Shown in pieces: positions 33,561 to 42,089 of a stretch of DNA of 64,000 bases. Position numbers and translations under genes: made by a program. This DNA is from Saccharopolyspora gregorii (lineage in GTDB: Bacteria; Actinomycetota; Actinomycetes; Mycobacteriales; Pseudonocardiaceae). Position 1 is the first letter of the stretch. Every line of letters starts with the position of its first letter. The stretch is taken from positions 4,588,001-4,652,000 of the forward strand of contig NZ_CP059556.1 in NCBI RefSeq assembly GCF_024734405.1, read 5' to 3'. The notes beneath the pieces are model-generated. The model had not been told where the DNA came from. It did not search any database and saw nothing but the letters and a program-made list of their open reading frames with translations.

Positions 33561-35575
33561 CGACGTTCAGTCCCCTTCGATTCGCCCAAACCGCGGCGCA
33601 ACGCGCCCGGCATCACCCGGGTCTTGGCACGCTGCTTCGCCCGGGTCGACGACGCGAGCTGCCACGGCACGCTCGTCACCATCACCCCCGGCTCGAACAG
33701 CAACCTGCCTTTGAGCCGCAACGCGCTCTGGTTGTGCAGCACCTGCTCCCACCAGCGCCCCACCACGTACTCCGGGATGAACACCGTGACCACGTCGCGG
33801 GGGCTGTTGCGGCGGATCCGCTTCACGTACTCGATCAGCGGCCGGGTCACCTCACGGTACGGGGACTCGATGACCTTCAGCGGCACCGGCATGTCCTTCG
33901 ACTCCCAGGTGGCGGTGAGCTTCCTGGTCCCGGCGTCGTCGACGTTCACGGTGACCGCTTCGAGCGTGTCGGGGCGGGTGGCGCGCGCGTAGGCCAGCGC
34001 GCGCAGCGTCGGCAGGTGCAGCTGCGAGACGAGCACCAGGGCGTAGTTGCGCGACGGCAGCACCGCGGGCTCGGCGTCGTACTCCGCCAGCTCCTCCTGC
34101 ACCGAGTCGTAGTGCCTGCGGATCGCCGTCATCAGCAGGTAGATCGCGCCCATCGCCGCCAGCGCGATCCACGCGCCCTTCGCGAACTTCGTCACCAGCA
34201 CGATCACCAGCACCGAACCGGTCAGCACCAGCCCGAACGCGTTGATCGCCTGGGAACGCCGCATCCGGCGCCGCGCCGCCTGGTCCTGCTCCTTGCGCAG
34301 CAGCCGGTTCCAGTGCCGCACCATGCCGGTCTGGCTCACCGTGAACGACACGAACACGCCCACCACGTACAGCTGCACCAGCCGGGTGACCTCGGCGTCG
34401 AAGGCCAGCACCAGCACCACCGCGAACGCGGCGAGGAACAGGATCCCGTTGGAGAACGCCAGCCGGTCGCCTCGGGTGTGGAACTGGCGCGGCAGGTAGC
34501 GGTCCTGGGCGAGGATCGAGCCGAGCACCGGGAAGCCGTTGAACGCGGTGTTCGCCGCCAGCACCAGGATGATCGCGGTCGCCGCCGTCACGAAGAACGC
34601 GCCGGGCGGGAACACGTCGAACACCGCGCCCGCGATCTGCGCCACCATCGTGTGCTGCACGTAGCCGGGCGGCGCCGAGGTGATCTGCGCCGCCGGGTTC
34701 TCCGCGAGCCGCACCCCGGTGAGCTGCGCGAGCCAGATCAGGCCCATCAGCATCGCCACCGAGATGGCGCCCATCATCAGCAGCGTCGTCGCCGCGTTGC
34801 GCGACTTCGGCTTCTGGAACGCGGGAACGCCGTTGCTGATCGCCTCCACCCCGGTCAGCGCGGCCGCGCCCTGCGAGAACGCGCGCATCACCAGGAACAC
34901 GAACGCGAGCCCGGCCAGCTGGTTCTCGTCCGGCATGACCTCGACGCCCGCGCTCTCCGCGCGCATCGGCTGGTCCAGCACCACGGCCCGGAACAGGCCG
35001 AACACGATCATCCCGAGCACGCCGAGCAGGAACGCGTACACCGGCACGGCCAGGAAGCCGCCGGATTCGCGCAGGCCGCGCAGGTTGATCGCGGTGAGCA
35101 CCACGATCGCCGCGACCGCGAACCACTCCTTGTGGGTGGCCACGAACGGGATCAGCGCGCCGACGTTCGCCGCCGCCGAGGAGATCGACACCGCGACGGT
35201 CAGCACGTAGTCGACGAGCAGCGCGCTGGCCACCGTCAACCCGGCGTGCCTGCCGAGGTTCACGGTCGCGACCTCGTAGTCGCCACCGCCGGACGGGTAG
35301 GCCCGCACGTTCTGCCGGTAGCTGGCCACCACGGTGAGCATCACCAGCGCGACCAGCGCTCCCACCCACGGCGTCCACGCGTACCCGGACAGGCCCGCCA
35401 CGGACAGCACCAGGAAGATCTCCTCCGGCGCGTACGCCACCGAGGACATGGCGTCGGAGGCGAACACGGGCAGCGCCAGCCGTTTCGGCAACAGCGTGTG
35501 CGACAACCGGTCACTGCGGAACGGACGCCCTACCAGCAGGCGTTTCGTCGCGGTCGCGAGCTTGGACACGGGCAT
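33557..35575 (-). CDS. KimA-like APC-family (potassium) permease
   Basis: A 672-aa membrane transporter with about 12 helices and a ~170-aa cytosolic C-terminal domain. The opening RLALPVFASDAMSSVAYAPEEIFLVLS closely follows the pattern of KimA/YdaO high-affinity K+ importers. The C-terminal part (YALVLVSQLHLPTLRALAYARATRPDTLEAVTVNVDD) resembles a UspA-like domain. Divergent TrkA-type genes next door fit a potassium role. ATG start. It is transcribed into the methyltransferase gene. Position matches Rv2690c, often annotated only as an amino-acid permease. Confidence 0.82.
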   Translation of the reverse strand: MPVSKLATATKRLLVGRPFRSDRLSHTLLPKRLALPVFASDAMSSVAYAPEEIFLVLSVAGLSGYAWTPWVGALVALVMLTVVASYRQNVRAYPSGGGDYEVATVNLGRHAGLTVASALLVDYVLTVAVSISSAAANVGALIPFVATHKEWFAVAAIVVLTAINLRGLRESGGFLAVPVYAFLLGVLGMIVFGLFRAVVLDQPMRAESAGVEVMPDENQLAGLAFVFLVMRAFSQGAAALTGVEAISNGVPAFQKPKSRNAATTLLMMGAISVAMLMGLIWLAQLTGVRLAENPAAQITSAPPGYVQHTMVAQIAGAVFDVFPPGAFFVTAATAIILVLAANTAFNGFPVLGSILAQDRYLPRQFHTRGDRLAFSNGILFLAAFAVVLVLAFDAEVTRLVQLYVVGVFVSFTVSQTGMVRHWNRLLRKEQDQAARRRMRRSQAINAFGLVLTGSVLVIVLVTKFAKGAWIALAAMGAIYLLMTAIRRHYDSVQEELAEYDAEPAVLPSRNYALVLVSQLHLPTLRALAYARATRPDTLEAVTVNVDDAGTRKLTATWESKDMPVPLKVIESPYREVTRPLIEYVKRIRRNSPRDVVTVFIPEYVVGRWWEQVLHNQSALRLKGRLLFEPGVMVTSVPWQLASSTRAKQRAKTRVMPGALRRGLGESKGTERR

Positions 35576-35807
35576 GAGCGTAAGTGCTCCGCTCGCGCGC
35601 GCCGCCGGGCCCGCCCGTGGCGCAGGTCTCCCCGCCCCCGGCCGCGTGACCGGCGCCGTCGGCCTCGGCTACCGTGCACACGCTGAGAGCGGCGGTTCCC
35701 CGTCGGCGAGCGTGCGGCAGCCGCGCAGCCACCTCGCCGGGTACCGTCACGCTGGCGCGGCGGTCGGCCGCCGTGCCGCCGACCGCCCGTGATGAGGAGA
35801 CAAGGCC

Positions 35808-36473
35808 GTGCACGTCGTGATCCTGGGCTGCGGCCGGGTGGGGGCATCCCTCGCCGCCGCCCTGCAACGGCTCGACCACACCGTCGCCGTGGTGGACAAG
35901 GACGAGGGCGCGTTCCACCGGCTCGGCAAGGACTTCACCGGCCGCCAGGTCACCGGCAACGGGTTCGACCGGGACGTGCTGACCGAAGCGGGCATCGAAT
36001 CCGCCGCGGCGTTCGCCGCCGTCTCCAACGGCGACAACTCGAACATCATCGCCGCCAGGGTGGCCCGCGAGACGTTCGGTGTGGAGCACGTCGTCGCCCG
36101 CATCTACGACCCGAAGCGCGCCGCCGTGTACGAGCGGCTCGGCATCCCCACCGTGGCCACCGTCCCGTGGACCACCGACCGGTTCCTGCGGATGCTGCTG
36201 CCCGAAGGGGTCGCGACCGCCTGGCGCGAACCGTCCGGCGCCGTCGCCGTGCTGCAGCTGCCGCTGCACGAGGACTGGGTCGGCAGGCGCGTCGTCGAGC
36301 TGGAGGACACCACCGGCGCCCGGGTGGCGTTCGTGATGCGCTTCGGCGGCGGCGTGCTGCCCGACCGCAAGACCGTCATCCAAGCCGACGACGACGTCTA
36401 CGTCGCCGCGCTGTCCGGCACCGTCACCGACGTCACCGCGGCGGCGCTGCGCGCACCAGAGGAGACCGAGTGA
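35808..36473 (+). CDS. ceoB: TrkA/RCK potassium-channel regulatory subunit
   Basis: A 221-aa RCK protein: RCK_N Rossmann domain with the NAD-binding ILGCGRVGASLAAAL and acidic strand end VAVVDKDEGAF, NGDNSNIIAARVARE, then RCK_C (about 135-215). It binds nucleotides and gates K+ uptake. GTG start with GAGGAGA upstream. Its stop overlaps the ceoC start, so the two are co-transcribed. Position matches M. tuberculosis ceoB. Confidence 0.9.
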   Translation: MHVVILGCGRVGASLAAALQRLDHTVAVVDKDEGAFHRLGKDFTGRQVTGNGFDRDVLTEAGIESAAAFAAVSNGDNSNIIAARVARETFGVEHVVARIYDPKRAAVYERLGIPTVATVPWTTDRFLRMLLPEGVATAWREPSGAVAVLQLPLHEDWVGRRVVELEDTTGARVAFVMRFGGGVLPDRKTVIQADDDVYVAALSGTVTDVTAAALRAPEETE

Positions 36474-37132
36474 TGCGCATCGCGATCGCCGGCGCCGGGG
36501 CCGTCGGCCACTCCATCGCCGGTGAGCTGCTCGACGGCGGCCACCAGGTCATGCTCATCGAGCGCGGCACCGAGAACTACCGGCCGAAGACCCTCCCCGA
36601 CGTGGAGTGGGTCCTCGCCGACGCCTGCGAACTCGCCTCGCTGGAGGAGGCCGGGTTGCAGTCCTGCGACGTGGTCATCGCGGCCACCGGCGACGACAAG
36701 GTGAACCTGGTGGTCTCGCTGCTGGCGAAGACCGAGTTCGCGGTGCGCCGCGTCGTCGCCCGGGTCAACGACCCGCGCAACGAGTGGCTGTTCACCACCG
36801 CCTGGGGCGTCGACGTGGCCGTGTCCACGCCGCGGATGCTCGCCGCCATGGTCGAGGAGGCCGTCAACGTGGGCGACCTGGTGCGGCTGATGACGCTGCG
36901 CCAGGGCCAGGCGAACCTCGTGGAGATCACCCTGCCCCCGGACACCTCGCTCGCGGGCCGCCGGGTGCGGGACCTGGCGCTGCCGCCGGACGCGGCGCTG
37001 GTGACGATCCTGCGCGGCGGCCGGGTCATCGTCCCGCAGCAGGACGACCCGGTGGAGGCCGGCGACGAGCTGCTGTTCGTGGCGGCGGCCGAGGTGGAAC
37101 CGCAGATCCGCGAAGCGGTCCACGGCCGCTGA
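36473..37132 (+). CDS. ceoC: TrkA/RCK potassium-channel regulatory subunit
   Basis: A 219-aa paralog of the preceding gene. RCK_N has IAIAGAGAVGHSIAGELL and VMLIERGTENY, with VIAATGDDKVNLVVSLLAK and VVARVNDPRNEWLF. RCK_C ends ... GDELLFVAAAEVEP. The two proteins presumably form a mixed RCK ring. No TrkH/TrkG pore gene is nearby; the divergent KimA-like permease is the only K+-type transporter in reach. A structured repeat copy lies past its 3' end. Confidence 0.9.
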   Translation: MRIAIAGAGAVGHSIAGELLDGGHQVMLIERGTENYRPKTLPDVEWVLADACELASLEEAGLQSCDVVIAATGDDKVNLVVSLLAKTEFAVRRVVARVNDPRNEWLFTTAWGVDVAVSTPRMLAAMVEEAVNVGDLVRLMTLRQGQANLVEITLPPDTSLAGRRVRDLALPPDAALVTILRGGRVIVPQQDDPVEAGDELLFVAAAEVEPQIREAVHGR

Positions 37133-37186
37133 GCGACTGGTCGCGGAATCCCGCTGCGGGAGCGGCCACCACCTGGGCAGCAGGGC

Positions 37187-37271
37187 CCCGCGGGTGCTCA
37201 GCGCCGCCCTCGCGGGGAAGGCGCTCCCCCGACCGACGATCCCGCGGCGAGGACGCGCCTGAGGTTCACCC
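37187..37271. repeat. dispersed structured element, diverged copy 3
   Basis: A shorter relative of the units at 32123 and 54488. It keeps the CCGCGGGT-CTCAG left edge (CTCAG at 37197), the CCCTCGCG start, GATCCCGCGGCGAGG (37238-37252) and the CTGAGGTTC right edge (37259-37267), but it replaces the inner stem and tip with a small GGGGA...TCCCC hairpin. It lies 30 nt beyond the stop of the minus-strand DUF3159 gene, the same position and orientation as the other copies. Confidence 0.6.
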
Positions 37272-37301
37272 GTCCCCGCGGCGAGCGGCGGCGGGAGGAG
37301 C

Positions 37302-38081
37302 TCAGTTCTCGCCTTCGGGCAGGGTGTGGCGGGCGTAGGCGGCCCGGTCGGCCGCGTCGCGCTCGGCCTGCTCGCGGTCCGCGGCCTCCTGCGCGATCTT
37401 CGAGGCGCGGCGAACGGCCCACACGGTCACCAGCAGCGCCAGCACCGTCAGCGGGTAGCCCATCGCGATCCGCGCGAACCCGAGCCACGCGGTCTCGTCC
37501 GCGTTGTACAGCCACTGCTGCACCACGTACTTGGCGGCGAACACGACCACCCACGCGAGCGTGGCGATGTCGTAGGCGCGCAGCGCCGCCCGCTGCTTGC
37601 GCCAGCCGAAGCCCAGCGAGTTCAGCGCCGACCAGGCCACGCCCACCAGCGGCCAGCGCGCCAGCACCGACAGCAGGAACACGCCGCCGTACACCAGGCT
37701 GGTCCAGATGCCCAGCAGGAAGAAGCCCTTGGCGTCCCCGGAGCGGTAGGCGATGAACGAGCACACCGCCACGCCCAGCACCCCGGAGATCGCGGGCTGC
37801 AGCGGCTCCTTGCGCACCAGGCGCCACACCGCGATCGCCACCGCCAGGCCGATCGCCGACCAGATCGCCGGCATCATACCGGTGAACGCGTTCACCAGCA
37901 CGAACACCACGATCGGCACGGCCGAGTAGGCGAGGCCGGAGACCCCGCCCATCTGCTCCAGCAGGGTCTTCTCGGACAACGGGGTCGCGGCGTCGTCCGC
38001 GGCGCCCGGTGGCACCTGCCCGGTCTCGGGCTCGGCGGCGGGCCGCTGGTGGTCGGCCGCCGGTGTCTCGCGTTCGCTCAT
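37302..38081 (-). CDS. DUF3159 membrane protein
   Basis: A 259-aa protein with a charged N-terminal tail (about 1-40) and about five or six membrane helices. The segment LLEQMGGVSGLAYSAVPIVVFVLVNAFTG opens the family domain. A charged C-terminal coil (RRASKIAQEAADREQAERDAADRAAYARH) follows. No transporter signature is obvious and function is unknown. ATG overlaps the OB-fold gene stop by 4 nt (ATGA). Position matches Rv2693c. Confidence 0.85.
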   Translation of the reverse strand: MSERETPAADHQRPAAEPETGQVPPGAADDAATPLSEKTLLEQMGGVSGLAYSAVPIVVFVLVNAFTGMMPAIWSAIGLAVAIAVWRLVRKEPLQPAISGVLGVAVCSFIAYRSGDAKGFFLLGIWTSLVYGGVFLLSVLARWPLVGVAWSALNSLGFGWRKQRAALRAYDIATLAWVVVFAAKYVVQQWLYNADETAWLGFARIAMGYPLTVLALLVTVWAVRRASKIAQEAADREQAERDAADRAAYARHTLPEGEN

Positions 38082-38455
38082 GCGGTGTTCTGCAACTCGT
38101 AGTAGGGGTTGTACAGCACCTTGCAGCCGTCCCGGACCGCGATCCGGCCGCGGGCCTTGATGGTGCGGCCCGGTTCGATGCCGGTGATCCGGCGCCTCCC
38201 CAGCCACACCAGCGTCACGCCTTCGGTGCCGTCGAACAGTTCGGCTTCCAGCGTCGGAGCGGAGTTCTTCGGGGACATGTCCACGCTGCGCAGCCTGCCC
38301 AGCACCACGGCCTCCTGGCCGCACCGGCAGTCGCAGGCGCGCTGCGCCCCGTCCGCCTGCGCGCGCTCGGAGAGGTCGTCGGCGTCGAGCTCGGCGACGT
38401 CGCTGGTCAACCGACGCATGAGGCGGCGCCAGTAGCCGCCCCCGGTGTTGCTCAT
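38078..38455 (-). CDS. OB-fold nucleic-acid-binding domain protein
   Basis: A 125-aa protein. After a charged helix with RACDCRCGQ comes an OB-fold strand pattern: AVVLGRLRSVDMSP, LEAELFDGTEGVTLVWLGRRRITGIEPGRTIKARGRIAV and KVLYNPYYEL. The ITGI..G..I.A.GR pattern resembles RecG/DnaE-type OB folds, so it may bind single-stranded nucleic acid. ATG 38455 behind GGAGCG. Operon with DUF3159. Position matches Rv2694c. Confidence 0.85.
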   Translation of the reverse strand: MSNTGGGYWRRLMRRLTSDVAELDADDLSERAQADGAQRACDCRCGQEAVVLGRLRSVDMSPKNSAPTLEAELFDGTEGVTLVWLGRRRITGIEPGRTIKARGRIAVRDGCKVLYNPYYELQNTA

Positions 38456-38615
38456 CGCTAGCGCTCCACGTACGCCTGGGACTGAACACGATCGGCGGAG
38501 GCCCGTCGGAACGGCGGGCCACCGGGTCTTCCGATGACTTCTCGGGGCACTGCTGCGCGCTCCGAACACCAGCGTAGCCCGTGCTCAGCCGCGCGTCGCC
38601 ACCCTGGCGCCAAAA

Positions 38616-38649
38616 CGAAGTCGATCACTCGAAAGCGTGATCAACTTCG
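38616..38649 (-). terminator. intrinsic terminator of the DUF3710 gene
   Basis: A 13-bp stem with one mismatch (38616-38628 with 38637-38649) directly beyond the DUF3710 stop. On the minus strand the stem is followed by TTTT (38612-38615), a classic intrinsic terminator layout, rare in this window. Confidence 0.8.
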
Positions 38650-38652
38650 GAA

Positions 38653-39291
38653 TCAGGCCTGCTGCTGCTCGCCGTTCTGCGCCTGCTGGATGTGCCGCGC
38701 GATGGATTCGGGCAGCTCGATCGGCAGCGGCGTGCGCACCGGCAGCGGGTCCTCGCCGCGGACCACCACGGTCTCGTCGAGCACCGTGTACAGCAGCTTC
38801 GAGCAGGCCTCCGCGGTCTCCGCCGGGCCGGCGGCCACCCCGCGGACCATCCAGCGCGGGCCGTCGACGCCGACGAACCGCAGTGCGGCGCGCGGCGAGT
38901 CGCCGACCAGCTCGCGGCCCCACTCGCCGTCCTCCTCGTGGACCGTGGCGCCGTCCCGGCGCAGCTGCGCGGTCAGCTCGGCGCGGACCTCCGGCCACAG
39001 CTCGGCGCTGCGCGGCGCGGCGAACGCGCTGATGGTCAACCGGCCCACCCGGGTCACCAGGTGCACCGCGCGCACCGGGCCCGCCGGGTCCACCTCGACC
39101 TGCAGCTGGCTGCCCTCCGGTACCGGCAGCCGCACCGAACCCAGGTCCAGCCGCTCGACCTCGTCGCCCGCGGGCAGCTCACCGAGGTCGTAGGGCCCCA
39201 GGCCCGACTCCGACCCGGCGGCCTCCGCGCTCTCCGCCGGCACGCCCTCGTCCTGCCGCGAGTCCCGCCCGCGACGGCCCAATCCGAACAT
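38653..39291 (-). CDS. DUF3710 family protein
   Basis: A 212-aa protein starting MFGLGRRGRDS, then an acidic linker and the family domain: GPYDLGELPAGDEVERLDLGSVRLPVPEGSQLQVEVDP, LVTRVGRLTISAFAAPRSAELWPEVRAEL and RALRFVGVDGPRWMVRGVAAGP. No catalytic site or membrane helix is visible. It lies 4 bp downstream of dut and is probably in the same operon. Position matches Rv2696c. Function unknown. Confidence 0.86.
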   Translation of the reverse strand: MFGLGRRGRDSRQDEGVPAESAEAAGSESGLGPYDLGELPAGDEVERLDLGSVRLPVPEGSQLQVEVDPAGPVRAVHLVTRVGRLTISAFAAPRSAELWPEVRAELTAQLRRDGATVHEEDGEWGRELVGDSPRAALRFVGVDGPRWMVRGVAAGPAETAEACSKLLYTVLDETVVVRGEDPLPVRTPLPIELPESIARHIQQAQNGEQQQA

Positions 39292-39295
39292 CCCC

Positions 39296-39790
39296 TCAGA
39301 CCTCCGTCCTGTGCTCGGAACCGGCGGACGCCGGTCCCGTCAGCACCTCGTGCCCGCCGGTGGATCCGTGGCCACCGGTCCCCCGCTGCGATTCGGGCAG
39401 CGCCTCGACCTCTTCGAACACCGCGCACTCCACGCGCTGCACGACCAGCTGGGCGATGCGGTCGCCGCGCCGCAGCGACAAGGTCTCAGCACGATCATGA
39501 TTGATCAAGCAGACCTTGATCTCACCGCGGTACCCGGAATCGATCGTGCCCGGGGAGTTCACCACCCCCAACCCGGCGCGCGCGGCCAGCCCGGAACGGG
39601 GGTGCACGAACCCGGCGTACCCCTCGGGTAACGCGAGCGAGACGCCGGTGCCGACGAGCGCTCGCTCGCCGGGGCGCAGCACGAGGTCGCTGGTCGTCAC
39701 CAGATCGGCACCGGCATCACCGGGCCGGGCGTACGACGGGATCGGCACTTCGGGGTCGAGACGGGTCAGCAGGACCTTCACGTTCGGCAC
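39296..39790 (-). CDS. dut: dUTP diphosphatase
   Basis: A 164-aa trimeric dUTPase that hydrolyses dUTP to dUMP and keeps uracil out of DNA. All five motifs are present: [36 protein letters not shown] (catalytic Asp), GDRIAQLVV and [10 protein letters not shown] (Gly-rich C-terminal arm). GTG 39790 gives the family start [12 protein letters not shown]. Co-transcribed with DUF3710 and divergent from DUF3093. Confidence 0.95.
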   Translation of the reverse strand: MPNVKVLLTRLDPEVPIPSYARPGDAGADLVTTSDLVLRPGERALVGTGVSLALPEGYAGFVHPRSGLAARAGLGVVNSPGTIDSGYRGEIKVCLINHDRAETLSLRRGDRIAQLVVQRVECAVFEEVEALPESQRGTGGHGSTGGHEVLTGPASAGSEHRTEV

Positions 39791-39814
39791 GGGCGGCGAG
39801 ACTACCCTGGAGGC

Positions 39815-40318
39815 GTGTCGGAGAGCGCAGAAGCAACCAGCCCCGCCGCGGACGCCCCCGGTCAGGGGAACGTCGGCGAGTCGCGGACCTACCGGGAACG
39901 GCTGTACGCGGCCTGGTGGACCTGGCCGTTGCCGCTGGTGATGGCGGGCCTGCTGGCCGCCGAGGTGCACATGGGCTATCCGGGGATCCGGGCGTGGCTG
40001 CCGTACGTGCTGCTGCTGCCGATCGCGGTGGCGGTCCCGCTGTGGCTCGGCCGGACGAAGATCGAGGTCACCGGCGGGGAGCTGTGGGTCGGCGACGCGC
40101 ACGTGCCGCTGCGCTTCATCGAGGACGCCGAGGTGGTGCCCGCCGCGGAGAAGCGGCGCGCGCTGGGCCCGGAACTCGATCCGGCCGCATTCGTGGTGCA
40201 CCGGCCCTGGGCGCCCGCATCGGTGCGGATCTGGCTCGACGACGAAGACGACCCCACCCCCTACTGGGTGGTGAGTTCCCGCCGTCCGGAGCAATTGGCC
40301 GCCGCATTGCGGAGTTGA
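39815..40318 (+). CDS. DUF3093 membrane protein
   Basis: A 167-aa protein with two membrane helices (about 30-50, [21 protein letters not shown]; about 58-77, [18 protein letters not shown]) and a cytosolic domain [28 protein letters not shown] ... [17 protein letters not shown]. Position matches Rv2698. GTG start. The PH-like C-terminal domain has no visible active site; function unknown. Convergent with the DUF4193 gene. Confidence 0.85.
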   Translation: MSESAEATSPAADAPGQGNVGESRTYRERLYAAWWTWPLPLVMAGLLAAEVHMGYPGIRAWLPYVLLLPIAVAVPLWLGRTKIEVTGGELWVGDAHVPLRFIEDAEVVPAAEKRRALGPELDPAAFVVHRPWAPASVRIWLDDEDDPTPYWVVSSRRPEQLAAALRS

Positions 40319-40374
40319 GCGGATCCGCAGAGCACACCGCGCCGCCGGCGGCGGTCGGCCGGCGAAAACAACAA

Positions 40375-40406
40375 ACCTGGGCGCACGACCACTCGTGAGC
40401 CCAGGT
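40375..40406. terminator. nested hairpin between DUF3093 and DUF4193 genes
   Basis: ACCTGGGC (40375-40382) pairs with GCCCAGGT (40399-40406), and inside CACGA pairs with TCGTG. It lies 57 nt past the DUF3093 stop. The remainder of the ~310-bp gap up to the DUF4193 stop holds no supported gene. Confidence 0.6.
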
Positions 40407-40630
40407 CCGTGTTCGGTCTTCGCCGTTCCCATTCGCCGCGTCCGCCGACTCGCCGCAGCCGATCAGCCCGCCCCGGACCGGTGGCCCACCGGTCCGAAGC
40501 CGCCGGGTCGTGCTGCGCCCGGACAGCCGTGGCCCGACCGCGAGAACGCCCCTCCAGGTCGCCCTCGCCACCAGGCCCGTCCGGGCGTCACCGCAGGCCA
40601 CCCCGCCTGCGGACCCCCGTCCGGTACTGC

Positions 40631-40933
40631 TCAGGCAGCGCAGTCGCGGCAGATCAGGCCGCCGTTGCGCTCCTCGGCCAGCCTGCTGCGGTGGTGCACC
40701 AGGAAGCAGCTGGAGCAGGTGAACTCGTCGGCCTGCTTGGGCAGGACCTTGACGGTCATCTCCTCACCGGACAGATCGGCTCCCGGCAACTCGAAGTTCT
40801 CCGCGATCTCCGATTCATCGGCGTCGACGACGCCGGATTGCGCTTCGTTGCGCCGCGCCTTGAGCTCCTCCAACGAGTCTTCCGTCATTTCCTCGGACTC
40901 GCTGCGGCGCGGAGCGTCGTAGTCGGTCGCCAT
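40631..40933 (-). CDS. DUF4193 zinc-ribbon-like protein
   Basis: A 100-aa protein starting MATDYDAPRRSESE, with an acidic middle and a C-terminal four-Cys zinc-binding module (CSSCFLVHHRSRL ... LICRDC, about 73-98). DUF4193 proteins are near-universal and highly expressed in actinobacteria, with unknown function. ATG follows AGGGGTGA. Position matches Rv2699c. Confidence 0.92.
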   Translation of the reverse strand: MATDYDAPRRSESEEMTEDSLEELKARRNEAQSGVVDADESEIAENFELPGADLSGEEMTVKVLPKQADEFTCSSCFLVHHRSRLAEERNGGLICRDCAA

Positions 40934-41317
40934 CGTGATTCACCCCTGCGATAGTGGAGACTGCAATGGTGTGCCGCTGGTAAACGTTCCAGGGCTCTCA
41001 TTTGTGCCCGGAGGCATGCGTGACGGTGATCTCGCCTGCTGCGCCCCAAGTTCCCCCTGAAACGAGCCGCTCTCGCTCCCCGTCACTGCCCGAGGCGCCG
41101 AGAGGGTAGCCCATCCTCGAACCGCAGACGCATGAGGTCACCCATATGTGTGGTGTGCACTGCACCGAGGCATCCGACAAGATCACCCGAACGTCTGCTT
41201 CAGCAGACGCAACGAGTGCGACACGACGGCCTGTCCGGCGACGCGGAACCGACCGCCAACGCCTAGGCTGATCGCGCAACGTCCGATCCGATGACGGCAA
41301 GAGGAGAGTGGCAGGAC
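40934..41317. promoter_or_regulatory. divergent control region between DUF4193 and cei genes
   Basis: A 384-bp divergent intergenic region that must hold the promoters of both flanking genes. The only structure I see is a small hairpin GTCTGC-TTCA-GCAGAC near 41193-41208. An ATG at 41291 could start cei earlier, but it has no ribosome-binding site. Confidence 0.4.
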
Positions 41318-42019
41318 GTGTCAGCCGCGACTTCACGCTGGGGCGCCCAAGGCCCCCGATACCGGCGACGGCGACCGCTGCCAGCTCTGCTCGTGCTGGG
41401 GCTGCTGGTCGTCCTGTCCGGTCTGATGTGGACCCGGGTCTTCGAGACCACCGAGGACGTCGAGACCGCCACCCGGTGCACCGTCCCGGGCGCGCCGACC
41501 GCGCCGCCCGAACCCGACGCCGATCCGCAGCAGGAACCGCCCGCGCTGGGCCAGATGCTGCCCCGCGACGCGCTGGACCGCACCAACCCCATCCCGGCCC
41601 ACGACGTGAAGGTGCGGGTGCTCAACGGCAACGGCGAGGCCAACCAGGCCGGTCTCATCAGCCAGGAGCTGACGAACTACGGTTTCGCGCCCGGCGGTGA
41701 GCCGGACAACGACCCGGTCTACCCGAACTACGACCTCGACTGCCACGGCCAGATCCGCTTCGGCGCGGCCGGGGCGAGCGCGGCCCGCACGCTGAGCCTG
41801 ATGGTCCCGTGCGCGCAGCTGGTGCGCGACGACCGCAACGGCGACACGCTGGACCTGGCGCTGGGCAAGGACTTCCGGGACATCCGGAACAAGCCGGAGG
41901 CCCGGCAGATCCTGCAGGAGCTGAAGAACCGGGAGCCGCAGGGCGCCGCCGAGCAGGAGGTCCGGGCGCCGCAGATCGACGAGGAGCTGCTGGAAGCCGC
42001 CCGCGACGTGGCCTGCTGA
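41318..42019 (+). CDS. cei: envelope integrity protein Cei (LytR_C domain)
   Basis: A 233-aa membrane protein: a short basic N-terminus (RYRRRRPLPA), one membrane helix (ALLVLGLLVVLSGLMW) and an extracytoplasmic LytR C-terminal domain starting at HDVKVRVLNGNGEANQAGLISQELTNYGF. Four Cys outside the membrane may form disulfides. In mycobacteria Cei (Rv2700) supports cell-envelope integrity. GTG 41318 was preferred to ATG 41291 because AGAGGAGAG lies about 10 nt upstream. Convergent with suhB. Confidence 0.88.
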   Translation: MSAATSRWGAQGPRYRRRRPLPALLVLGLLVVLSGLMWTRVFETTEDVETATRCTVPGAPTAPPEPDADPQQEPPALGQMLPRDALDRTNPIPAHDVKVRVLNGNGEANQAGLISQELTNYGFAPGGEPDNDPVYPNYDLDCHGQIRFGAAGASAARTLSLMVPCAQLVRDDRNGDTLDLALGKDFRDIRNKPEARQILQELKNREPQGAAEQEVRAPQIDEELLEAARDVAC

Positions 42020-42044
42020 GCCGGCACCGGCTCCCCGAACGCGG

Positions 42045-42083
42045 CGATGCCCGCCTGCCGTCCCGGACGGCAGGCGGGCATCG
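42045..42083. terminator. bidirectional terminator between cei and suhB
   Basis: A perfect 19-bp inverted repeat (42045-42063 with 42065-42083), which folds as a ~17-bp stem with a small TCCCGGA loop. It ends 7 bp before the suhB stop. Confidence 0.85.
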
Positions 42084-42089
42084 TGGCGT

